Positions 40,045 to 48,881 are shown, counted from the first letter of the stretch. The stretch is DNA of 49,621 nucleotides from DASSKF01 sp035690725 (GCA_035690725.1 DASSKF010000003.1:1-49621), one strand, 5' to 3'. The notes: generated from the sequence alone by a model not told the origin. A program made the numbers and translations.

Positions 40045-41823
40045 TCAGTGCGAGGGGTTAGAGCAGGCCGAGCAGCTGGGGCGGCGGCGCACGGCATACG
40101 CGGCGGTGGCGACGGCCAGGGCGGCACCCCACAGCGGCCAGAACATCTCCGGCAGCCACCCGGCCACGTCGGCGAGACCCGCGGGGAACAGGCCCTCGAA
40201 GTCGCCGGACAGGATGAGCCGGACGAACACCAGGCCGGCCGAGCTGACCGCGAGTGCCACCACCGAGGCCGGGACCACGGCGAGCCCCACCGGGACGGGA
40301 CGGCCGGCGAGGCGGGGCACCCAGTGCGGGAAGCGCTCGCCCCAGCGCTGCACCAGGCCGAGCTCGAGGACCGCACCCAGCAGCCCGAAGGTCGCGAGGC
40401 CGGCGCCGAACCACACTGCTGCCCCGAGGTCGTCGAGCGTCTGCTGCCGGACACCCAGCGGGTAGCCGAGCACCCACGCCCACCGGGTCACGGCGTAGCC
40501 CACCGGCACCGCGACGGCGACGCCGACGGCGAGGCGCCCCACGAACAGGGCCCGGCGCCGGGTGTCCGCGTCGCTGCGGCCGGGGCGGCGACCGCACCGC
40601 ACGCAGGCCCCCGTGGCGCCCCGCCGGGCCCGCGCCGCCACGCCGAGGAGGGAGAGGCCGCCGACGGCCCACAGCAGCAGGTTCCACCACGGCCACGGGT
40701 AGACCTCGAGCGGCGAGACGTCCAGCAGGCCGAGGGCCCAGCCGCCCCACACCATCGGCGCGTAGCCCAGCCCCTGCAGCAGGCGCACGTCGGGCACCGC
40801 CACGGCGACGACGAGCCCGAGCAGGCCGCCCACGAGCGCGATGACCCGGCCGAGCACCGGGCGGCGCGTGGCCCGGGGACGCAGCCACCGCGCCGCGGCG
40901 ACGACCAGCAGGCCGGTGGTGGCGGCACCCACGACGAGGAGGGCGCCCACCCGGGGCGGCAGCGGGTCCACGACCGAGATCGAGTGGCTCATCCGGCCGG
41001 CGCCGCGCCACGGGTAGCCCGGTCCGCCGGCCAGCCACACCAGCCCGAGCACCAGGTAGCCGCCCGACCAGGCCATGGCCACCCGGGACGCCCAGCGCAG
41101 CAGCCGGCCGCCGCGGGAGCCGTCGGCGAGCCTCGCGGCAGGGAGGGTGCGGCCAGCGACCTGGCTGCGGGACGGTCCACCGGGCGGGTGGGTGTCGTGA
41201 CGGTGGCGGGCCTCGTCGTCGCGTCCACGGCGGCGCCAGTAGGCCACGGTGACGGCGCCGAGCAGCGGCCCCCACAGCAGGAGCGGGAGGTAGGCGGCCA
41301 GGGCCAGCGCGCCCTGCCAGCTGGACGGCTCGGCGAAGGCGAAGTCCGCGGGCAACGGGTCGCCCTGGATGGTCCGGCCGCGGGCCATCTGGGCGAAGGA
41401 GGTCGTCCAGAGCAGGGTCAGGGTCGTCGCGCCGAGCGCGGCGGGCACCGCGGCCACGAGGCGGGGCACGCGGCGCCCGCGCAGTCCGGGTACCCAGTCC
41501 GGGACCCGCTCGCCCCACGCCGAGACCAGCCCCAGGGCGGTGAGGGCCAGCAGCTCGGAGCCGATCGAGAGCAGCACGACGTAGAGCTCCATCGGCAGCC
41601 ACTCGGGCACCTGCCCGCGACCGGTCCCGACGTCTCCCATGATCGGGAGGTGGAAGGTGATGCCGGCGATCCGCCACAGGCTGGACGGGAGGACGGTGAG
41701 GGGGATGAGCAGCGCGGCCGTGCGCGCCCAGGCCGGGACGCCGGGTGCCGGCCGGTGCACGGCGTCCCAGAGGTGCCGGCCGGCGGCAGGGGGCGCAGCT
41801 GTGGTGAGGGTTCCGTGTGTCAT
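40045..41823 (-). CDS. large polytopic membrane protein with internal duplication, unknown
   Basis: 592 aa, about 13-14 predicted helices and an Arg-rich cytosolic loop near residue 225. An N-terminal segment (WGERVPDWVPGLRGRRVPRLVAAVPA) recurs near residue 500 (WGERFPHWVPRLAGRPVPVGLAVVPA), each following a helix, so the protein is an internal repeat. A CxxC (CVRCGRR) lies in a middle loop. I do not recognise the family. The ATG at 41823 is used; the stop is 8 bp from the HAD stop. Confidence 0.75.
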   Translation of the reverse strand: MTHGTLTTAAPPAAGRHLWDAVHRPAPGVPAWARTAALLIPLTVLPSSLWRIAGITFHLPIMGDVGTGRGQVPEWLPMELYVVLLSIGSELLALTALGLVSAWGERVPDWVPGLRGRRVPRLVAAVPAALGATTLTLLWTTSFAQMARGRTIQGDPLPADFAFAEPSSWQGALALAAYLPLLLWGPLLGAVTVAYWRRRGRDDEARHRHDTHPPGGPSRSQVAGRTLPAARLADGSRGGRLLRWASRVAMAWSGGYLVLGLVWLAGGPGYPWRGAGRMSHSISVVDPLPPRVGALLVVGAATTGLLVVAAARWLRPRATRRPVLGRVIALVGGLLGLVVAVAVPDVRLLQGLGYAPMVWGGWALGLLDVSPLEVYPWPWWNLLLWAVGGLSLLGVAARARRGATGACVRCGRRPGRSDADTRRRALFVGRLAVGVAVAVPVGYAVTRWAWVLGYPLGVRQQTLDDLGAAVWFGAGLATFGLLGAVLELGLVQRWGERFPHWVPRLAGRPVPVGLAVVPASVVALAVSSAGLVFVRLILSGDFEGLFPAGLADVAGWLPEMFWPLWGAALAVATAAYAVRRRPSCSACSNPSH

Positions 41824-41913
41824 GCGTCCACCGTCGCGAGCGGCAGGGGCGTGCCGCGTCGCCCGCGGGTCGCGACCGCATACGCCGGAATGATGACCCG
41901 GGCGAGGGCCAGC

Positions 41914-41996
41914 GCGAGGACCCGCCCGCTCGGGCACTTCTCAGGGCGGCCGGGGCGTTGCCGGCGAGGGCCCGCCCGCTCGGCCACTTCTCAGGG
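41914..41996. repeat. two 33-bp direct repeats, 50-bp period
   Basis: Copy 1 (41914-41946) and copy 2 (41964-41996) agree at 31 of 33 positions. Copy 2 contains the stop codon of the response-regulator gene; copy 1 is intergenic. Each contains a GC-rich half-palindrome (CCCGCCCGCTCGG) followed by CACTTCTCAGGG. Confidence 0.85.
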
Positions 41997-42653
41997 GCCC
42001 GGGCGCACCAGCCCGGTCTCGTAGGCGAGGACGACGGCCTGCACCCGGTCGCGGAGGCCGAGCTTGTGCAGCACCCGCCCGACGTGGGTCTTGACCGTGG
42101 CCTCGGACAGGTAGAGGCGGGAGGCGATCTCGGCGTTCGACGCGCCGCTCGCGACCTCGAGCAGGATCTCGCGCTCCCGCTCCGTCAGCCGTCGCAGGGC
42201 CGGTGGGTCCTCGACCGGTGCGACCAGCTGCCCGGACACGTGGTCGAGCAGCCGCCGCGTCGTCGACGGGGCGATGACCGCGTCCCCCGCGTGGACCGTG
42301 CGGATCGCGGCGACGAGGTCCTCGGCGGGCGCGTCCTTGAGCAGGAAGCCGCTGGCACCGGCCTGCAGCGCGGCGAAGGCGTACTCGTCCAGGTCGAAGG
42401 TGGTCAGCACCACCACACGCGGTGCCCCGTCACGGGCGGCCAGCAGGCGCCGGGTCGCCTCGACACCGTCCAGCCGGGGCATGCGCACGTCCATCAGGAC
42501 GACGTCGGCGGGCGTGGTGCGGAGCAGGTCCAGGGCGGCCTGCCCGTCGGCGGCCCCGCCGACCACCTCCAGGTCCGGCTGGGAGTCCACGACCATGGAC
42601 AGCCCCGTGCGGACCAGGTCCTGGTCGTCGACGACGACGACCCGGATGGTCAC
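41991..42653 (-). CDS. NarL/LuxR-type response regulator
   Basis: 220 aa. Receiver domain with acidic pair D9-D10, phospho-acceptor D55 (LMDVRMP), Thr in VVLTTFD and Lys in FLLKD. The C-terminal HTH is LTEREREILLEVASGASNAEIASRLYLSEATVKTH split over residues ~158-200. GTG start overlaps the kinase stop (GTGA). It would act as a dimeric activator on nearby genes, possibly the membrane protein downstream. Confidence 0.93.
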   Translation of the reverse strand: MTIRVVVVDDQDLVRTGLSMVVDSQPDLEVVGGAADGQAALDLLRTTPADVVLMDVRMPRLDGVEATRRLLAARDGAPRVVVLTTFDLDEYAFAALQAGASGFLLKDAPAEDLVAAIRTVHAGDAVIAPSTTRRLLDHVSGQLVAPVEDPPALRRLTEREREILLEVASGASNAEIASRLYLSEATVKTHVGRVLHKLGLRDRVQAVVLAYETGLVRPGP

Positions 42654-43877
42654 CCGGTCCTCCTCTGCGAGAAGGGGATTCGTGCAGAAACCCGCCATCC
42701 CGCGGTGGTGCTGACCACGTGCACGCGGCCTCCGACGACGGCGAGGCGCTCCCGCATGCCCGCCAGCCCGAGCCCCCGGGAGCCGTCCGCCGGGGCGCCT
42801 CCCCGGCCGTCGTCCTCGACCTCGACCTCGAGCCCGTCCGCCTCCCACCGGAGCCGCACCAGGGCACGCGCCCCACGACCGGCGTGCTTGACCACGTTCG
42901 TCAGCCCCTCCTGCACGACACGGTATGCCGTGAGCTCACCCAGGTCGCCCCGGGTGCCCGCTCTCGTGCAGCTCCACCGGCGTCCCGGAGGAGCGGACCT
43001 GCTCGACCAGGTCGGGCAGGTCGGCGAGGCCCGGCTGCGGGGACACCCGGGCGGTCGCCCGGTCCGGGCCGTCGCGCAGCACGCCGACGAGGGAGCGCAT
43101 CTCGGTCAGGGCCTCCCGGCCGGTGTCGGCGATGGTCGTGAAGACGGGGGCCGCCCGCCCGGGGTCGGCCCCTGCGACCATCCGGCCTCCCTCGGCCTGG
43201 CTGACCATGACCGCCAGCGAGTGGGCCACGACGTCGTGCACCTCGCGGGCGATCCGGGTGCGCTCCTCGCGGGCGCCCCGCTCCCGCAGGCTCTCGAGGT
43301 GGTCGGCGCGGACCCGTCGGATGCGCCCGAGCGCCCACGGCGCGAGGACGCTCGCGACCAGGGCGGCGAGCAGGAAGACCCGGAACCAGGGGTCCGGTCC
43401 GCGCCCGGCACCCCCGGCGAGGGCCGTGACGTCCCACAGGCGGGCGGTGGTCAGGCCGGCACCGACCAGTCCCACGGCGAGCGCCAGCGTCGGCAGGGGC
43501 GCGCGGGTGTGGCCGGAGACGGCATACAGGACGACGGTGAAGACGAGCGCGCTGGGCAGCAGGATGGCCGGGACGGTGCCGTCCGGACCCGCGCCGGCGG
43601 AGACCTCCGGGACGAGCAGGGCGAGCATCACCGCGCAGGCGGTCCCGAAGGCCGGGACCGGGTGGGTGCGCCGCACCGCGACCGCGGCGTGCAGCAGGAC
43701 GAGCACCGCCACCATGGCCACCCGCGCGGCGGGCGGCCAGCCGGCGCCCACCACCGGCGGCAGCGACGCGGGCAGCAGGAGGGCGGCGAGCACCGCCGCG
43801 AGGGCGAGGTCGGGGACGGTCGGGTGCCGTCGCAGCCACCCGTCGACCCGGTCCCAGCGCCCCGCCGCCTCCGTCAC
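42650..43877 (-). pseudogene. sensor histidine kinase broken by a one-base frameshift
   Basis: The 5' part (43877 to the stop at 42936) encodes about five helices and the HisKA_3 dimerisation domain with phospho-accepting H214 (REVHDVVAH). The ATPase domain continues in the +1 frame: GELTAYRVVQEGLTNVVKHAG (N box), DDGRG, GLGLAGMRERL, ending at 42650. Dropping one base at the GGGCACCC run near 42955 restores ESGTRGDLGELTAYRVVQEG. Whether this is a real mutation, a sequencing error or a +1 programmed shift (the zero frame ends GGG-TGA-G) cannot be decided here. GTG start with TAGGAT 7 nt upstream. Partner of the response regulator that follows. Confidence 0.85.
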
Positions 43878-43884
43878 CTCGCCG

Positions 43885-43890
43885 ATCCTA
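43885..43890 (-). promoter_or_regulatory. -10 box of two-component operon (leaderless)
   Basis: TAGGAT on the - strand ends 7 nt before the GTG at 43877. Confidence 0.4.
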
Positions 43891-43932
43891 GGGGGAGCGG
43901 CACCGCTGCCCCCGCGGCCGACCGGCCGGGCC

Positions 43933-44772
43933 TCAGGCGTCGACGACCTCGACCGTCCCGGTCACCGCCGGGTCGACGGCGAGCTCCGCAGCGTGCTCGG
44001 GCAGCGGCGGGGGAGTCCCGCCGAACGCCGGGCACAGCTCCCGGTGGTCGCACCAGTCGCACAGCCGGCTCGTGCTCGGACGCCAGTCGCCCGTGCGCGC
44101 CGCCCGCTCGATCGCCGACCACAGCGCCCTGAGCTGGCGCTCGGTCGCGAGCAGGTCGCGTTCCTCGGGGCAGTAGCGCACGATCTCGCCGTTGCCGAGG
44201 TAGACCAGCTGCAGCATCCGTGGCACCTCGCCGCGCAGCCGCCACAGCACGAGCGCGTAGAACTTCATCTGGAACAGCGCCTTCGCCTCGAACAGCGGCG
44301 AGGGGGAGCGACCGGTCTTGTAGTCGACCACCCGCATCGCTCCGCCCGGCGCGACGTCCAGCCGGTCGACGTAACCGCGCAGCACCAGCCCGTCGACCTC
44401 GGTCTCGACGTAGAGCTCACGCTCGGCCGGCTCCAGCCGGGTCGGGTCCTCGAGGGTGAACCAGCGCTCGACCAGGGCGGCCGCGTCGCTGAGCCACTGC
44501 TCCTCGGAGGTCCCCTCGTCGAGCAACGCCGCGAGCTCGGGCTCCTCGCCGGCCATGCGCTGCCACTCGGGGGCGAGCAGGGCCACGGCGGCCTCGGTGG
44601 TGCGCTGCCCCGCCGGAAGGTCGAACAGCCGCTCCAGCACGGCGTGGACGAGGGTGCCGCGGGCGGCCGCCGGGCTCGGCGCCTCGGGCAGCCGGTCGAT
44701 GACCCGGAAGCGGTAGAGCAGCGGGCACTGCTTGAAGTCGGCGGCCCGGCTGGGCGACAGCGCTGCTCTCAT
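43933..44772 (-). CDS. RecB-family PD-(D/E)XK nuclease with Fe-S cysteines
   Basis: 279 aa. SPSRAADFKQCPLLYRFRVIDRL at the N-terminus has the first cluster cysteine; GTLVHAVLERLF carries the nuclease His; MRVVDYKTGR is the catalytic D-x-K motif. Near the C-terminus CDWCDHRELCPAFG completes a four-cysteine [4Fe-4S] arrangement as in AddB/Cas4. It acts on DNA ends, presumably as a 5'-3' or single-strand exonuclease. In Mycobacterium the same gene (Rv2119) lies beside trmI. The ATG has TAGAGT 7 nt upstream. Confidence 0.93.
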   Translation of the reverse strand: MRAALSPSRAADFKQCPLLYRFRVIDRLPEAPSPAAARGTLVHAVLERLFDLPAGQRTTEAAVALLAPEWQRMAGEEPELAALLDEGTSEEQWLSDAAALVERWFTLEDPTRLEPAERELYVETEVDGLVLRGYVDRLDVAPGGAMRVVDYKTGRSPSPLFEAKALFQMKFYALVLWRLRGEVPRMLQLVYLGNGEIVRYCPEERDLLATERQLRALWSAIERAARTGDWRPSTSRLCDWCDHRELCPAFGGTPPPLPEHAAELAVDPAVTGTVEVVDA

Positions 44773-44779
44773 GCCGGGC

Positions 44780-44785
44780 ACTCTA
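44780..44785 (-). promoter_or_regulatory. -10 box of RecB-like gene (leaderless)
   Basis: TAGAGT on the - strand ends 7 nt before the ATG at 44772. Confidence 0.45.
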
Positions 44786-44829
44786 GTTCGGGCCTCCGAC
44801 ACCCCGGTCCGGCACCACGACCCGGGCAT

Positions 44830-44835
44830 TAGGGT
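44830..44835 (+). promoter_or_regulatory. -10 box of M50 protease gene (leaderless)
   Basis: TAGGGT ends 6 nt before the ATG at 44842; no RBS. Confidence 0.45.
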
Positions 44836-44841
44836 CGGGCC

Positions 44842-45972
44842 ATGGCCAAGGTCGCCGACCGGGCGGTGGGACGCAGCCCCGGACTGCAGATCGGCCGGGT
44901 CAGCGGGGTGCCGGTCTACCTCGGGCGGACCTGGCCGGTCATCGTCCTCGTCATCCTCGTGACCTTCGGCCCGGTCGTCCAGCGGGCCCGGCCCGACCTG
45001 GGGCTGCTGGCCTTCGGTGTCGCGCTCGCCTACGCCCTGCTGCTCCTGGTGTCCGTCCTGGTCCACGAGGCGGCGCACGCCCTCGTCGGGATCGCCCGGG
45101 GCTACGCGGTGGCCCGGATCGTGGCCGACCTGTGGGGTGGGCACACGGCATACGACTCCACGGACAGCAGCCCGGGCGACAGCGCGCTGGTGGCGGTCGC
45201 CGGGCCGCTCGCCAACGTCGCCCTCGCGGTCGCGGGGTGGGCCGTGGAGCCGCTGGTGCCGCCCGGTGTGCCGTCGCTGCTGATGACCGCGTTCGTCTGG
45301 ACGAACGGCTTCGTGGCGCTGTTCAACCTGCTGCCGGGGCTGCCGCTGGACGGTGGCTTCCTCGTCGACGCGCTGGTCTGGAGGATCACCGGCAGCCGGG
45401 AGAAGGGCATGGTCGCCGCCGGCTGGTGCGGCCGGGTCGTCGCCGCCCTCGTCGTGCTGTGGTTCCTCGGCCGCCCGTTGCTGTCGGGCGGCCGGCCGGA
45501 CATGTACGACGTCATCTGGGCCGTTGTCATCGGCGGCTTCCTGTGGGTCGGGGCCAGCCAGGCGATCCGCGGTGGCCGGGCGCGGTTGCTGCTGTCGTCC
45601 ATCCCGGTGGGCTCGGTCTGGCAGCCGGCCAGCACCATCCCGGTGCACGCGACGGTGGACGACCTCGCCGGCCTGCTGCAGTCCGGGAGGGCCGGGGTCC
45701 TGGTCGTGGTGATGTCCGCCGACGGCACACCCTTGGGCACGGTGGACCCCGAGGCGGTGCGGGCGATTCCGGCGGAGCGCCACGCCACCGTCCCGGTGAC
45801 CGCGGTGCTCCGGTCCCGGCCGCCCGGCTGGGTGGTCGACGCGGGCCCCGGCGACCCCATCACCGAGGTGGTGCGCGTCATGCAGGAGCTCGGTGTGCGG
45901 GAGGTCCCCGTCCGGGACCCGCGCGGGGTCATCGACAAGGCGGTCCGCGTCACCGACCTGGGCGGCTCCTAG
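44842..45972 (+). CDS. site-2 protease family (M50) with CBS-like tail
   Basis: 376 aa intramembrane zinc protease. The active-site motif HEAAH is at 75-79 and the third ligand lies in LLPGLPLDGG (about residue 169). Six or so helices span residues 30-245; a CBS-type domain (about 250-376; STIPVHATVDDLAGLL, REVPVRD) follows and may sense nucleotides. Targets might be membrane anti-sigma factors (family inference). It precedes trmI with 11 bp between, as is usual in actinobacteria. Confidence 0.93.
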   Translation: MAKVADRAVGRSPGLQIGRVSGVPVYLGRTWPVIVLVILVTFGPVVQRARPDLGLLAFGVALAYALLLLVSVLVHEAAHALVGIARGYAVARIVADLWGGHTAYDSTDSSPGDSALVAVAGPLANVALAVAGWAVEPLVPPGVPSLLMTAFVWTNGFVALFNLLPGLPLDGGFLVDALVWRITGSREKGMVAAGWCGRVVAALVVLWFLGRPLLSGGRPDMYDVIWAVVIGGFLWVGASQAIRGGRARLLLSSIPVGSVWQPASTIPVHATVDDLAGLLQSGRAGVLVVVMSADGTPLGTVDPEAVRAIPAERHATVPVTAVLRSRPPGWVVDAGPGDPITEVVRVMQELGVREVPVRDPRGVIDKAVRVTDLGGS

Positions 45973-45975
45973 ACT
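45970..45975 (+). promoter_or_regulatory. possible -10 box of trmI
   Basis: TAGACT overlaps the stop of the M50 gene and ends 8 nt before the trmI ATG. Read-through from the M50 promoter is equally likely. Confidence 0.35.
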
Positions 45976-45983
45976 CTCCGCCC

Positions 45984-46982
45984 ATGACCGACGGCCCTGC
46001 ACCGACCCCTTCCACCGCGACCGGGGCCGACGTCCGGCGCGGGCCGTTCCACGCGGGGGACCGAGTCCAGCTGACCGACCCGAAGGGCCGGCTGCACACG
46101 ATCACCCTTGCCCCCGGCAAGCAGTTCCACACCCACAAGGGGCACCTGCGCCACGACGACCTGATCGGTGCGCCGGACGGCTCCGTCGTCACCAACACGG
46201 CCGGTGTCGAGTACCTCGCACTCCGCCCGCTGTTGTCGGACTACGTGCTGTCCATGCCGCGCGGGGCCGCCGTGGTCTACCCCAAGGACGCCGGGCAGGT
46301 CGTCGCGATGGCCGACATCTTCCCCGGCGCCCGGGTCGTCGAGGCAGGGGTCGGCTCCGGTGCGCTGTCCATGTCGCTGCTGCGGGCCGTCGGTGACGCC
46401 GGGCACCTGCACTCCTTCGAGCGACGCGAGGAGTTCGCCGACATCGCCCGCGCCAACGCGCGGGTCTTCTTCGGTCAGGACCACCCGGCCTGGGAGGTGA
46501 CCGTGGGGGACCTGGTCGACGAGCTCCCCCGGGCGGTCGAGCCGGGAAGCATCGACCGGGTCGTGCTGGACATGCTGGCGCCGTGGGACTGCCTCGACGT
46601 CGTCGGCGACGCGCTCGCGCCGGGGGGCGTGCTCATCTGCTACGTCGCGACGGCCACCCAGCTGTCCCGGGTCGCGGAGACGGTCCGGGACCACGGTGGC
46701 TACACCGAGCCGCAGGCGTGGGAGTCGCTGGTCCGCGGCTGGCACCTCGAGGGCCTCGCGGTCCGGCCGGAGCACCGGATGCACGGGCACACCGGCTTCC
46801 TCATCACGACGCGACGGCTGGCGCCCGGCGTCACGCCACCGCTGCGCAAGCGCCGCCCGGCGAAGGGCGCCCACGACCCCGAGGGGCGCGAGTGGCAGCC
46901 GGAGGACGTCGGCGAGCGCCCGGTCTCGGAGAAGAAGATCCGCAGGGTTCGCCGATCTGTGACCGGAGCCTCCGAGACGTGA
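45984..46982 (+). CDS. trmI: tRNA (adenine58-N1)-methyltransferase TrmI
   Basis: 332 aa. An N-terminal small domain (FHAGDRVQLTDPKGRLHTITL, HTHKGHLRHDDLIG) is followed by the SAM domain with ARVVEAGVGSGALSMSLL and the catalytic-site segment RVVLDMLAPWD. It methylates A58 in the T-loop of tRNAs as a tetramer. The C-terminal ~60 residues form a basic tail (KRRPAKGAHDPEGREWQPEDVGER), longer than in mycobacterial TrmI. Beside the proteasomal ATPase gene, as in Mycobacterium (Rv2118c/Rv2115c). Confidence 0.95.
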   Translation: MTDGPAPTPSTATGADVRRGPFHAGDRVQLTDPKGRLHTITLAPGKQFHTHKGHLRHDDLIGAPDGSVVTNTAGVEYLALRPLLSDYVLSMPRGAAVVYPKDAGQVVAMADIFPGARVVEAGVGSGALSMSLLRAVGDAGHLHSFERREEFADIARANARVFFGQDHPAWEVTVGDLVDELPRAVEPGSIDRVVLDMLAPWDCLDVVGDALAPGGVLICYVATATQLSRVAETVRDHGGYTEPQAWESLVRGWHLEGLAVRPEHRMHGHTGFLITTRRLAPGVTPPLRKRRPAKGAHDPEGREWQPEDVGERPVSEKKIRRVRRSVTGASET

Positions 46983-46996
46983 CCGACCGATCGGGT

Positions 46997-47002
46997 TAGG
47001 GT
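46997..47002 (+). promoter_or_regulatory. mpa: -10 box of mpa
   Basis: TAGGGT just after the trmI stop would give a ~95-nt leader that contains two 15-bp direct repeats and ends in the strong AGGAGG ribosome site. Confidence 0.4.
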
Positions 47003-47029
47003 CGAAGCATCGGGGTCGCACCAGGTGGC

Positions 47030-47066
47030 CCCGGAGCCGTCGACGGCGACGCCCGGAGCCGTCGAC
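47030..47066. repeat. 15-bp direct repeats in mpa leader
   Basis: CCCGGAGCCGTCGAC occurs at 47030-47044 and 47052-47066 (22-bp period), each ending in the palindrome GTCGAC. Confidence 0.85.
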
Positions 47067-47104
47067 AGCGCTGTGCGAGACCGCACTGTGAGGAGGTTCC
47101 GAGG

Positions 47105-48850
47105 ATGTCCGAGCACTCGCCGGAGAACCAGTCCCACGAGCCCGAGGACGCACCGAGCCAGGAGCACCTCGCCCAGGAGGTGGCGGCGCTGCGTCGACGG
47201 CTGGCCGAGTCGCCCGCCCGCTCCCGTGACCTCGAGAACCGGCTGCTGCAGCTGCAGTCCTCGCTGTCCACGCTCTCGGCCCAGAACGAGCGGCTGGTCC
47301 GCACGCTCAAGGAGGCCCGCGAGCAGATCGTCACGCTGAAGGCGGAGGTGGACCGGCTGGCCCAGCCGCCGTCGGCCTACGGCCTGATCGTCGAGCCGCA
47401 CGACGACAGCACCGTCGACATCCTGACCAGCGGGCGCAAGATGCGCGTCGCGGTCTCCCCGACGGTCGACCCCGCCGAGCTCACCGCCGGCCGCGAGGTC
47501 ATGCTCAACGAGGCGCTCAACGTCGTGGCCGTCTGCGGCTACGAGCGGGTCGGTGAGGTGGTGATGGTCAAGGAGCGGCTGGGTGAGGACCGCGTCCTCG
47601 TGGTCGCCCACGCCGACGAGGAGCGAGTCTGCCGGCTGACCGATCCGCTGCTCGACGAGCCGATGCGGGTCGGCGACGCCCTGTTGCTCGACCCGCGGTC
47701 CTCCTTCTGCTACGAGCGCATCCCCAAGGCCGAGGTCGAGGAGCTCGTGCTCGAGGAGGTGCCCGACATCTCCTACCAGGACATCGGCGGTCTCGGGGGC
47801 CAGATCGAGGCGATCCGCGACGCCGTGGAGCTGCCCTACCTCCACCCGGAGCTGTTCCGCGAGCACGCGCTGCGGCCGCCGAAGGGCGTGCTGCTCTACG
47901 GTCCGCCCGGGTGCGGCAAGACGCTCATCGCCAAGGCCGTCGCGGCGTCGCTGGCGCGCAAGGTGGCCGAGAAGACGGGCCGGACCGAGACGAAGAGCTT
48001 CTTCCTCAACATCAAGGGCCCGGAGCTGCTCAACAAGTACGTCGGCGAGACCGAGCGGCACATCCGGCTGATCTTCCAGCGGGCCCGGGAGAAGGCCTCC
48101 GGTGGCACGCCGGTCGTGGTGTTCTTCGACGAGATGGACTCGCTGTTCCGCACCCGGGGCTCCGGGGTCTCCTCCGACGTCGAGACCACGATCGTGCCGC
48201 AGCTGCTGTCCGAGATCGACGGCGTGGAGCGGCTGGAGAACGTCATCGTCATCGGCGCCTCCAACCGCGAGGACATGATCGACCCGGCGATCCTGCGGCC
48301 GGGGCGGCTCGACGTGAAGATCAAGATCGAGCGGCCCGACGCCGAGAGCGCGCGGGACATCTTCAGCAAGTACCTCACCGCGCAGCTGCCGCTGCACGAG
48401 CACGACCTCGCCGAGCACGGCGGGTCGGCGCAGCGGACCGTGGACGCGATGATCCAGGCCTGCGTGGAGCGGATGTACTCCGAGAGCGAGGAGAACCGGT
48501 TCCTCGAGGTCACCTACGCCAACGGCGACAAGGAGACCCTCTACTTCCGGGACTTCAACTCCGGCGCCATGATCCAGAACATCGTCGACCGGGCGAAGAA
48601 GAACGCCATCAAGGAGTTCCTCACCACCGGGCAGAAGGGCATCCGCGTCGACCACCTGCTGTCGTCCTGCGTCGACGAGTTCAAGGAGAACGAGGACCTG
48701 CCGAACACGACGAATCCGGATGACTGGGCCCGCATCTCGGGCAAGAAGGGCGAGCGCATCGTCTACATCCGCACCCTGGTCACCGGCAAGGACGGCACGG
48801 AGCCGGGACGCTCGATCGACAACGTCGCCAACACCGGCCAGTACCTCTGA
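47105..48850 (+). CDS. mpa: proteasome-associated AAA ATPase Mpa/ARC
   Basis: 581 aa. An N-terminal coiled coil (about residues 20-85, binds Pup in homologues) precedes two OB domains (90-230). The AAA domain has Walker A G266-T273 (GPPGCGKT), pore loop NKYVGE region, Walker B VVVFFDEMDS and SRH arginines (AILRPGRLD). The protein ends in TGQYL, the C-terminal motif that docks on the 20S proteasome. It would unfold pupylated proteins for degradation. No dop, pup or prcBA gene follows; the next gene is on the other strand 31 bp away. Start fixed by AGGAGG 8 nt before the ATG. Confidence 0.96.
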   Translation: MSEHSPENQSHEPEDAPSQEHLAQEVAALRRRLAESPARSRDLENRLLQLQSSLSTLSAQNERLVRTLKEAREQIVTLKAEVDRLAQPPSAYGLIVEPHDDSTVDILTSGRKMRVAVSPTVDPAELTAGREVMLNEALNVVAVCGYERVGEVVMVKERLGEDRVLVVAHADEERVCRLTDPLLDEPMRVGDALLLDPRSSFCYERIPKAEVEELVLEEVPDISYQDIGGLGGQIEAIRDAVELPYLHPELFREHALRPPKGVLLYGPPGCGKTLIAKAVAASLARKVAEKTGRTETKSFFLNIKGPELLNKYVGETERHIRLIFQRAREKASGGTPVVVFFDEMDSLFRTRGSGVSSDVETTIVPQLLSEIDGVERLENVIVIGASNREDMIDPAILRPGRLDVKIKIERPDAESARDIFSKYLTAQLPLHEHDLAEHGGSAQRTVDAMIQACVERMYSESEENRFLEVTYANGDKETLYFRDFNSGAMIQNIVDRAKKNAIKEFLTTGQKGIRVDHLLSSCVDEFKENEDLPNTTNPDDWARISGKKGERIVYIRTLVTGKDGTEPGRSIDNVANTGQYL

Positions 48851-48881
48851 GCGAACGGGCGGCTTCCAGCTCGCAGGGCGG

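Noticed and set aside
42923..42938. Programmed +1 frameshift as the main explanation for the split kinase
   Set aside because: GGG-TGA-G is suggestive, but there is no upstream Shine-Dalgarno-like stimulator at the right distance, and a one-base error or mutation explains the data more simply. Kept only as an alternative.
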